Of a stretch of 64,000 nt of DNA, positions 1-10,000 are shown one piece after another. The translations under genes were made by a program, and so were the position numbers. Source of the DNA: Bacillus sp. FJAT-25509 (GTDB taxonomy: Bacteria > Bacillota > Bacilli > Bacillales > Bacillaceae_G); NCBI RefSeq assembly GCF_001420605.1, contig NZ_LJIZ01000008.1, positions 1-64,000 on the forward strand, written 5' to 3'. Each line of letters begins with the position of its first letter. Within the stretch, counting starts at the first letter, position 1. The notes under the pieces were generated by a model. The model saw only the letters and a program-made list of their open reading frames with translations, did no database searches and was not told the DNA's origin.

Positions 1-2999
1 AAGATTTAATAGAAGCAGGTGAATGGATGCTTGCTCCTAAAGATAAAAATGGCGTACCACATCCAGAAATGGCTCCTAATGTAGTTAATAACTCATGGGG
101 AGGCGGTCCTGAAGTAAATGATTGGTATAAAACGATTGTAACAAATTGGAGAGCAGCAAATATATTCCCGGAATTTTCAGCAGGAAATACAACTCAATAC
201 AATCCTGGTGGGCCGGGATCAGTTGCTAATCCTGCAAACTATCAAGAATCCTTTGCAACAGGGGCAACTGACATAAACAACAACTTAGCCAATTTCTCAT
301 TAAGGGGACCATCACCATATGGTGGAATACTTAAGCCTGATATTTCAGCACCTGGAGTTAATATAAGATCATCAGTTCCAGGAGGTAAATATGAGGGGGG
401 ATGGAATGGAACCTCGATGGCAGGTCCACATACATCAGGACTTGTAGCATTATTACTTCAATCCAATTCATCTTTAACAGTTAGTGAGATTGAAAGAATA
501 ATAAAGGAAACAGCAACTCCTAGTACTAACTCTGAATATCCTGAAACCCCTAACAATGGATATGGATATGGTGTGATTAATGCATTTAAGGCAGTAACAT
601 CAGTTATGACAGGACTTGCTGAAATTAAAGGCCAAGTATCAGAAGAAAACACTGAGAAAGCAAGACTTCCATTATCAGCCACAGTGACTATTGTTGAAAA
701 TGGTCGTTCAACAAAAACAAATCCGCAAGACGGGTCATATAGTTTTAAGGTAAAAGAAGGAGAGTATACATTAAGAGCTGAACAGTATGGGTACTATCCA
801 CATGATCAGAAGGTTCAAGTAGCAGCTAACCAAGTTCTTGAAAATACAAACATTACATTGGCTCCAATACCTAAGAGAACATTAACAGGTAAAATCACTA
901 ATGCGCAAACAGGAAAACCTGTGAAAAACGCTAAAGTTTACTTAATCGAGGATGCAGCAGTAGCACCAGTTACAACTGATGCAGACGGTAATTATTCAAT
1001 AACTGGATATGAAGGCAAATATACAGTTCAAGTTACAGCAGAGAACTATTTTGATGAGAAATTTACTGTAGATATTACGGGTAATGAAAATGTCTCACAT
1101 GATCTTCAACTAAAACCATTTATAAATTTTCCAGGAGAGATCGGCTATGATGATGGAACAGCAGAATATTCAGTGGGTCAATGGGAAGCTGGAGGTGGCT
1201 TTGCAGTAAGAATGTCACTTCCGGAGGGAGAGACCACAGGAATAGTAACCTCTGGATTATTTATGCTTGATACAACATATGGAAAAACATTTAAGGTGGC
1301 AGTTTATGATGCAAGTGGAAAGGATGGCGCCCCTGGAAAAATGATAGCAGGGCCGTTTAATGCAACTGCTTCTAAGGAGATAGGGAAATGGACAGTCGTT
1401 GATTTATCCGCGCAGCAAATAGTTGTAACAGGCGATTTTTATATGGTTTTAATACAGGATCAGATGGCTCCTCAAAGCCCAGCAATTGCATTGGATAAAA
1501 CGACAGTACCAACAAGAAGATCATGGGTGTTTGTAAAAGACGGTCCATTCACTATAGCAAGTAAAGATTATGGAAACGTAATGATTAGATCAACAGTTAA
1601 GCTTGAAGCACTAGCTCCAGTTATAACATCACCAGTGGACAACCTATATGTAAATAATGAAAAAGTAACAATAAAAGGTATGGCAGCTCCAGGAATGGAC
1701 GTTCATATATTTAGCGGTGATAAAGATATAGCAAATGGAAAGACAAATGATGATGGAAGCTTCTCAATTGATGCTGTACTTCAAGAGGGAGTTAATATAC
1801 TAAAGGCTAAAACGATAACAGAAATCGGATCTACTCTTTATTCGAAGGAAACAAAGGTTATAGTAGACAAGACAGCACCAGTTTTAGAAATATCAAGTCC
1901 ACAAAATAACGCATATATGAATAGTCAATTAATAACTGTAACAGGAACAGTTAAAGATGATCTAGATTATGTTGATGTAAACGGAACAAAGGTAGATATA
2001 GATTCAAATGGAAACTGGACAGCAAAGCTTATATCCAAGGAAGGTAAAAATGTAATAAATGTTGTTGCTAGAGATAAGGCAGGAAATGAAACTGCTAAGA
2101 GCATTACAGTTAATGTAAAATATTCAATAAGTGAAATTAAAAATATCATGCCATCGAGTGATGTAATATTAAAGGCAGATCAAACATTAAAGGTTGGATT
2201 CGACAGTGAGCCTGGATTAAAAAAGGCAGTATTTACAATTAACGCTCCGATTAATGGCATAACAAGTGCAGCATTTGTGCCAACTGCAAGTTTAAGCAAC
2301 TTTGAAGTAGTTATGACCGAAGTAAAGGATGCAAAAGGAAATGGTACTGGACACTATGAGGGCTACTGGAAAGCAACTAACAAGCTTATATTAAACGGTG
2401 CACAAATAGTGGTAAAAGTAGAAGATATGTATGGAAATTCATTAAGTTCCACGGCAGCAGGAAAGCTATATGTAGTATATAGCAAACCAATTCCTAAGCC
2501 TGTTCCAGACAAAACAGCACCGAGTATTCCTTTGGTAAGTAAGGTGACATATACAGGAATATCTGGAAAAGCTGAGATAGGTTCCAACGTATACGCTAAA
2601 GCAGGCAAAGTAATCATAGGTTCCTCAGTTGTAAACAGCAAAGGAATTTATTCTATTACCTTCAAAAGTCAAAAAGTAGGAACAATCATTAATGTATACG
2701 CAGTAGACAAATCGGGGAATGTTGGAGCGGCAAAAAAGGTAGTAATAAAAGACATAACACCACCAGCAATTCCTTCTGTTAAAAGTATAACTAATACAAA
2801 AGTAACAGGGAAGGCCGAACCGGGTGCTAAAGTTTATGTGAAAAAGGGAAAAGTAATCATTGGTTCTAGTACTGCTAACAGTAAAGGAATTTATACCGTT
2901 TCTTATAAAAAACAAAAAGTGGGAACAGTCCTTTACGTTTATGCAAAAGATAAGGCAGGGAATACAGGTAAAGCGAAAAAAGTTGTAGTGAAAAAATAA
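1..2999 (+). CDS. bpr: Bacillopeptidase F-type S8 subtilase, 5' end outside the window
   Basis: Secreted serine protease, 3' part only: the frame is open from base 3, so the ATG at 27 is internal, not the start. The SAGN oxyanion-hole region and the catalytic serine motif GTSMAGPH (Ser codon 414-416) are present; the catalytic Asp and His lie upstream. The wording around VNNSWGGG, NPGGPGSVANPANY and SAPGVNIRSSVPG is that of Bacillus bacillopeptidase F. After the protease come two carboxypeptidase-regulatory-like beta domains (about residues 200-370 from base 27), a jelly-roll-like segment, Ig-like modules near 545-700, and two C-terminal bacterial Ig repeats of about 85 residues ending in KKVVIKD and KKVVVKK. 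The repeats suggest a cell-wall or matrix-attached exoenzyme. The protease identity is secure; the role of the C-terminal modules is inference. Confidence 0.9.
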   Translation, partial: DLIEAGEWMLAPKDKNGVPHPEMAPNVVNNSWGGGPEVNDWYKTIVTNWRAANIFPEFSAGNTTQYNPGGPGSVANPANYQESFATGATDINNNLANFSLRGPSPYGGILKPDISAPGVNIRSSVPGGKYEGGWNGTSMAGPHTSGLVALLLQSNSSLTVSEIERIIKETATPSTNSEYPETPNNGYGYGVINAFKAVTSVMTGLAEIKGQVSEENTEKARLPLSATVTIVENGRSTKTNPQDGSYSFKVKEGEYTLRAEQYGYYPHDQKVQVAANQVLENTNITLAPIPKRTLTGKITNAQTGKPVKNAKVYLIEDAAVAPVTTDADGNYSITGYEGKYTVQVTAENYFDEKFTVDITGNENVSHDLQLKPFINFPGEIGYDDGTAEYSVGQWEAGGGFAVRMSLPEGETTGIVTSGLFMLDTTYGKTFKVAVYDASGKDGAPGKMIAGPFNATASKEIGKWTVVDLSAQQIVVTGDFYMVLIQDQMAPQSPAIALDKTTVPTRRSWVFVKDGPFTIASKDYGNVMIRSTVKLEALAPVITSPVDNLYVNNEKVTIKGMAAPGMDVHIFSGDKDIANGKTNDDGSFSIDAVLQEGVNILKAKTITEIGSTLYSKETKVIVDKTAPVLEISSPQNNAYMNSQLITVTGTVKDDLDYVDVNGTKVDIDSNGNWTAKLISKEGKNVINVVARDKAGNETAKSITVNVKYSISEIKNIMPSSDVILKADQTLKVGFDSEPGLKKAVFTINAPINGITSAAFVPTASLSNFEVVMTEVKDAKGNGTGHYEGYWKATNKLILNGAQIVVKVEDMYGNSLSSTAAGKLYVVYSKPIPKPVPDKTAPSIPLVSKVTYTGISGKAEIGSNVYAKAGKVIIGSSVVNSKGIYSITFKSQKVGTIINVYAVDKSGNVGAAKKVVIKDITPPAIPSVKSITNTKVTGKAEPGAKVYVKKGKVIIGSSTANSKGIYTVSYKKQKVGTVLYVYAKDKAGNTGKAKKVVVKK

Positions 3000-3161
3000 A
3001 TTAGGTTCAATACAATCATTCAGAATGCAAATGAAAAGCCTTAGAGTACCCCATTCGTTTGATTGGTCTTGACAAAATAATAAGCAAGTACAGCAACTGG
3101 TATGTTATGACATCAAATGTGAAACTACTGATAGATCCTAGTTGACTTAAATGATGACAAG

Positions 3162-3198
3162 AACCGGTGACGCTTCATTATGACGTTGCCGGTTTTTT
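3162..3198 (+). terminator. Rho-independent terminator
   Basis: AACCGGTGACG pairs with CGTTGCCGGTT (11 pairs including two G-T wobbles) across an 11-base loop and is followed by six T. It lies about 160 bases after the protease stop and probably ends that transcript. Confidence 0.8.
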
Positions 3199-3466
3199 AC
3201 ACTTTATTTCTCTATTCTATAGGAATAAGTAGAGAAAAGAGACTACAGATAGGATTATGGGTTTGAGCGTTTATCCACCAGCTTTCATGAGAACTAACAA
3301 AATAAAGCGCGCTTTCAATTGATTAATAAAATTACTTTAATGGCAAAGGGCATTCATATTCTAGATACTGTAACAGTTTTAGAAGCTAACAACGGGGCAG
3401 CTTATTTCAGCAGTCACATCAAGATAGAATTCTTACTGGAGAGTTATTAAATGGAGGGGTTTAGGG

Positions 3467-3664
3467 ATGGCTACTTTATTACAACAACAAGCAAAACTAG
3501 AGGTAGAGAAAAAGAGAAATGAATTATATGATTTTTGTAAGCAGTATGGATTTCTTCATTCTAATACCATTCAATGTAGCCAAGAGTTAGATCAGTTAAT
3601 AAATCAGTTATTTAAAAGCTTTATGGCTTTGAGGGAAGAGCGGTATGAGTACTTAATAATTTAG
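3467..3664 (+). CDS. Spo0E-family aspartyl-phosphate phosphatase
   Basis: A 65-residue protein with the size and central SQELDQLI signature of the Spo0E/YisI/YnzD family. Members remove phosphate from Spo0A~P and so delay sporulation; the SQELD acidic stretch acts on the phospho-aspartate. Two predicted helices (residues 5-25 and 37-58) would form the antiparallel hairpin seen in the family. The start is fixed by GGAGGGG just upstream of ATG 3467. It is monocistronic: upstream is the protease terminator and downstream a repeat module and terminator. Which phospho-regulator it acts on cannot be told from sequence. Confidence 0.8.
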   Translation: MATLLQQQAKLEVEKKRNELYDFCKQYGFLHSNTIQCSQELDQLINQLFKSFMALREERYEYLII

Positions 3665-3773
3665 ATACCAATAAACTAATCTTGTAGTACTTGGCACCAA
3701 TTCGTATTCATACTAATGGTCAATTGTCCTTTATATTTAGCGATTAGATGTAAACTAAAACATCATCTCATGT

Positions 3774-3826
3774 ATTGTCAATTACGTACTGCACATGTAG
3801 AGTGTGTGGCAGAGCTTGTTTTAAAA
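3774..3826 (+). repeat. Intergenic repeat module, copy A
   Basis: Contains TGCACATGTAGAGTGTGTGG followed by CAGAGCTTGTTTTAAAA. It closely matches copies at 12324 and 22004 and loosely one at 37691. CACAT can pair with GTGTG to form a small hairpin. A terminator follows within 20 bases. No start codon with ribosome site is seen, so it is probably a 3'-UTR or small-RNA element. Confidence 0.7.
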
Positions 3827-3845
3827 ACTAAATAGTACAAAATAA

Positions 3846-3876
3846 AAGGCAGCGGAAATTAGTACGTTGCCTTTTT
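3846..3876 (+). terminator. Rho-independent terminator
   Basis: AAGGCAGCG pairs with CGTTGCCTT and is followed by TTTC. The same stem type recurs after repeat copy D at 37750. Confidence 0.8.
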
Positions 3877-4074
3877 CTTCTTTTAAGAGATTTGCCAAAC
3901 TGAAGTGCTTTAGGGTCAGTTTTTTAGTTTTTCAGATTCAAAAGTTTTTATTCCTTCCATTCTTTCAAAATTCATCCTCCTAGTTCCAAAAAGTTTAACC
4001 TTCATAAATAAAAAAAAAGATTTAGGGAATATTTACCACTATGGACTATTTTTCGAGTTACATAGGAGGTTTAT

Positions 4075-7000
4075 ATGATACTTAGTAATGAACAATTAAA
4101 AGAAAGAGGACGTGAGTTTGCTTTAACTCAGGAAATTTTTGTGAACAATTTTTTAATTGTTCGTTATTGGCCAGGATTTCGAAAAGATATGGCTAATCTA
4201 CATACGTTTGCAGAAAAACTGAGTAACAATAAAGTGAATTGTAGGCAACCAGCGGAAGACTGGCTACTAGATCACATTAATTTTATAGAGACTCAAGCTC
4301 AAGAAGTGTTAAGTAAGCTGCCACGTGAAACACTACATAAACTACCAAAGTTAAATTCTACTGGGATGCCAAGAATATATGCACTTTGCAATGATTACTT
4401 AGAGCATGTGGGTGGTCGATATGAGGTCAACTCATTTGAAGGGTATATAAAAGCCTACCAAGAGGTGTCTGTTCTAAAAGATCTAGAATGCTGGGCTTTG
4501 CCAAGTGCTATGCGAGTTACTTTAATACGCCGTTTGTCTGGAGTGATGGTTGAAGTACAACGTCGTCACGAAATATGTGATTCTATTACTTCAATTCTTG
4601 AAAAAATAACAAAGTTATCAGACGATAAAATTCGAATTTTATTGGATAGAGAAGCAAGTAAAAAACCGTTTGGTCCAATTGAAATTGTACATTTAGTGAG
4701 ACATTTGAGCGAATTGGAACCGAATATGCATATCGTTCATGACTGGCTTGCAGCTCACATAGAGAATAGTGAATCTAGCCTTGAGCAGATGGTTTCGTTT
4801 GAGAACCAATTGCAAGCAGACTTGCAAGTAAGTTGTGGGAATTTAGTTCAAAGCTTGCATAAGTTAGAGCGACAGCCATGGAGATTAACATTTACAAAAA
4901 TTTCACATCTAGAACAATTTTTACTTTCTGATCCATCAACTATCGATTATAAAAGTTTAGATTTAGACAGTCGAGACATAATTCGTGGACGTGTTGCAGA
5001 GATTGCAAACAAGTTAAAAGTACCAGAAATGTTAGTAGCTGAGACAGCACTACATCTGGCCAAATCGAAAATAGTAGAGCCGGATCAAACAAATCTAATG
5101 CCGAGAAAGGCTTATATTGATTATTATTTGTTTGATGCCCAAGGAAACATAGAAATACGTAAAGCACTTTTGAAGAAAACTAGACCACGTATTCTTCCAC
5201 AAATATCTTTACGAAAACGACCATTGTATTTGTATTTATCAACTGTAGCTTTATTGTTTATTGGAATATTGGTTCTCTCTGGTGGATGGATAACAGCTGG
5301 TGGATTCTTTCGACCTTTATCGTGGATAGCGATAATAGTAGCTCTTGTATTACCTGTTAGTGAGTGGGCTATAACGATTGCCCATAAATTAATTTGTCGA
5401 TATAGTCGCACTGTAAAACTTTTAAGGTTTGATTATTCAGAAGAACTTCCGGAAGATGCTAGTACAATGGTCGTTATTCCAGTTATATGGTCAAACACCA
5501 AAGATGTAGATGAAGTAGTGGATCAACTTTTAGTTCATTATCTTGCAAATCGTCAAAATAATATTTATTTCGGTATTTTAGGTGATTTTACAGATGCGTT
5601 GACTGAATCAAAAGCTGAAGATCATGAACTATTGACATATGTTACTTCAAGGATCGATGCATTGTGTAAGGAATATGGGGAAGAAAAATTTTTCTTATTT
5701 CACAGATCCCGACTTTACAATCCAACAGACAATCTTTATATGGGATGGGAGAGGAAACGTGGAAAAATAGTAGAGTTTGTTGAGTTATTGACTGGTAGTG
5801 ATAATTCTAATTTTACAACAATTCATGGAGATAAAGATATATTAAGGAAGATTCGATATGTATTTACAATAGACCAAGATACCCAATTACCAATTGGAGT
5901 TGTTGGCCGAATGGCTGGGACCATTCATTACCCGTATAATCGACCACGATTAAATGCAGATGAAACACGCGTAATTGAAGGTTTCGGATTATTACAACCA
6001 CGAGTAGGCGTGAGTTTTGACTCAACACAAAAGTCACGCTTTACTTCATTATGGGCAGGGGAGCCAGGAATTGACCCGTATTCTTTTGCCGTATCAAACG
6101 TATATCAAGATTTGTTTGGTCATGCAATTTTTGTAGGTAAAGGTATTTTTGATGTAGAATCATTTCAAAAAACCTTGGTAAATCGGATACCGGATAATCA
6201 TGTACTTAGTCATGATCTATTAGAGGGTGGGTTTCTTCGAGCAGGACTAACTTCTGATATTGAAGTTGTTGAGTCGTATCCGAGTTCCTTTTATTCATTC
6301 CAACATCGAGAGCATAGATGGATCCGAGGAGATTGGCAACTTATAAAATGGTTAGGAAAAAATTGTGTAGATCGTAATGGTGAGAATAAACGAGTTAATT
6401 TATGTGGATTAACACGTTGGCACATTATTGATAATTTGCGCCGCAGTCTACTTGCACCAGCTCTTTTACTAATTGCCTTACTAGGATTTAGTGTATTACC
6501 GGGTAAAGCTTGGGTTTGGGAAACAATCGTACTTTTAACTGTTTTTCTTCCCTTTCTTTTTTCACTTTTACAAGGTGCAATTGGGAGAGGAAGCATTCGT
6601 GCAATAAAGATTAATTTTATGCAGAATCTGGTTAAATTTGTAACATTGCCGTTTACATCGGTTCTTGTAGTAGATGCTACTTTACGAACTCTTTACCGGC
6701 TATACATTAGCCGACGTAATTTGCTAGAGTGGGTCACATTTGCTCAGACTAGTAACAATCCTGCTACAAAAAGAGTCTTTATGTACGAGTCTATTGGATA
6801 TGCAGTAATTATATTGTTTGGTCTATTGGCATGGTTTTCCAAAGGTACTTTAAATTACATATTTGGTACTGTGGAACTAATTATGTGGTTTTTAGCAAGG
6901 CCAATCATACAGCAATTAAATCGACCGTTAAAAGTTGAAAGTAGAGATTGGTTGGATAAAGCACGTGCTGAATTAAAGGAATTAGCATTTCAAATTTGGT

Positions 7001-10000
7001 CGTTCTATGAAAAATATGTTACATCAGAAGAATCTTGGTTACCACCTGATAATGTACAGTATCTATCAAATGAAACCGTTGCCCATCGAACATCGCCAAC
7101 AAATATTGGACTATATTTAACTTGTGTTGTAGCCGCTCGTGATTTAGATTTTATTGATACATCTAAAATGCTTGATCGAATCGAATTATCGATGAAAACC
7201 ATTTCTAATATGGAAAAATGGAATGGACATCTGCTCAACTGGTATGATACATGCTCTGCAAAGCCGCTTTCTCCTCGATATGTTTCCACTGTTGATTCAG
7301 GAAACTTTATTGCTTATATGATGGTAGTAAGACAGGGACTAATAGAATGGAAAAAAAGAGAAGAAGAATTTCAATCTCGTATTGAAAATATTATTATTGA
7401 AATTAATCAACTCATTGAACTGACAGATTTCAGATGCCTATATAACAATGATGAACGCTTGTTTAGCCTTGGTTATCACGTTGACTCAAATCATAAAGAT
7501 ACGATTCTATACGATTTACTTGCTTCAGAAGCTAGGCAAGCTAGTTTCGTAGGGATTGCACTTGGTCAGATTCCTGTTTCTCACTGGTTTACACTTGCTC
7601 GTACTATGACAATTTTTAATAAGAAAAAGACACTATTGTCTTGGTCGGGAACAATGTTTGAGTACATGATGCCAAGCTTGATTATGCGGACATTTAAAAA
7701 TACCATTTGGGAATCAACTTATCGAGGAGCTATTTATCGTCAACGTCAATATGCAGATAAATATCAACTCCCGTTTGGTATATCAGAAAGCGGATATTAC
7801 GCGTTTGATTATCAATTAAATTATCAATATCGTGCATTCGGTGTTCCAGGGCTTGGACTTGAACGAGGTTTAGAGCGAAACCTGGTGTTAGCACCTTATG
7901 CAACCATTATGGCTATTCCATATGCAGGTGATGATGCTCTTTTGGCACTTCAAAAATTTAAAGAATATGGTGCAAAAGGTGAATATGGCTTTTATGAAGC
8001 TGTTGATTTTACAAAAGCTAGAATGCCTAAGGGGCAGGATTATAAAGTAATACAAAGCTTTATGGCACATCATCAAGGTATGAGTATGTTAACTCTTGTC
8101 AATTTATTGACTGATGATATTATGGTAAACCGATTCCATCAAGATCCACGAGTTTGTGCAGCGGACTTGCTACTCCAAGAAAGAGTGCCAGTAAAAGCAG
8201 CATTAATTGAAAAACCAATAGGAATTGATGCAAAAGCTCCTGAATTTGATGGTAATTTGGATGACACTGAACGTACATTTACTGGACCGAGCTCCATTCC
8301 AGAGGTTAATGTTTTGTCAAATGGACATTTAACTAGTGTAAACACGAACGATGGCACAGGCATGATTTTATGGAATGGGTTAGCTGTCACAAGATGGAAA
8401 GAAGATCCTGTTTCAGGAACTTCTGGGCCAATTATTTTTATTCATGATGTCAACTCTGAAGAAACTTGGAGTACATCAGGTTTCCCTTATGAGACAACGA
8501 TGGATATGAAAACACAATTTCGTTTTGACAAAACTACTTATGAAGGAACGAAAGAAGGGATATCTTATAAACTTGATTTGACGATATCTTCTGAGATTGA
8601 CGCAGAAATACGACGACTTCAGATAGTTAACAACAGTAGTGAAAATCGTACATTAGAAGTAACATCTTTCTTAGAGTTAGCGCTAGCAAGTCAGTCTGCA
8701 GATAGTGCACACCCAGCATTTAGTAAGCTTTTTATTGAAACTAGCTTCGATAAAAATGCACAATGTTTGCTAGCTAAGCGTCGTCCGCGAGAGGATGAGG
8801 AGGATGAAATCTGGGCAGTTCACACAATTTTTGTAGATGGACGTGAGAAAGGCGATTACGAATTTGAAACAGATCGGGCAGAATTTATAGGTCGTGGTAA
8901 TACTCTTGAAACACCAAAAGGTATTTACTCACATCTAAAAGGATCAACTGGTTCCGTTGTTGATCCGGCGTTTTCAATGAGGCGTTCATTACAATTGGGA
9001 ACTAATGAGACCGCTACTATTTATTTTGTTACTGGTGTTACAAAAAGTCATGAACAAGCGCTTGAAATAGTACAGCGCTTTAGTGATTCTAAACAAGTTG
9101 ATCGAGCATTCCACTTGGCTTGGGTACGATCACAAATTGATCTTAGACAGATGAATTTAACACCTAAGCAAGCTACTGATGCAAACATTTTAGCGGGAAG
9201 ACTTCTATTTAACCCACCGTTAACAAAAATTCGTAGTGAGGCAATTTCACACAATAAATTGGGACAATCTTCCTTATGGCCTCTAGGTATTAGTGGGGAC
9301 ACGCCAATTATTTTAGTTTCCATCAAAAAAGAGTCTGATTTGTCCTTTGTTACTCTTTTAGCTTGTCAGCATCAATATTTAGTGAAGATGGGGTTAGCTA
9401 TTGATTTAGTGGTATTAGATGAGACAATTGGCAATTATCAAGATCAGTTCATGAGGACTTTAAATGAAAATCTTATTTCTCGTGGAATCTATCACATGAA
9501 TCGAATTGTTGTATTGAAGTCAACCCAGTTGTCAGAGGATGAAAGAAATTTACTCTTAGCTGTTGCCCGAGTAGTATTGAAAGCAGGAGGGCCAAGTTTA
9601 CGTGCACAATTACGTCTATTAGAAAAATATTTACATCCAATACGGAAAATCAAGGTTTCAAAACAAATACACCACGAGAAGCGAGCGATTAGTATCCCTG
9701 TTGGTGAATTTTTTAATGGTAGGGGTAGTTTTATCGATGATGGCCATGCGTATCAAATGATTGTAAAAAACGGAGAGCATTTACCTAGACCATGGAGTAA
9801 TGTAATTTCTAATCCAAGATTTGGATGCTTATTAACTGAATTAGGTACTGGATATAGTTGGTGGCGAAATTCCCGTGAATGTAAACTTACGCCTTGGAAT
9901 AATGATCCGGTCCTCGATCCTCCTGGTGAATGTCTTTATATAAGAGATCTTGGAACAAATCAAGTTTGGTCAGCTACTCAAAAACCTGCGGGTGGTGATC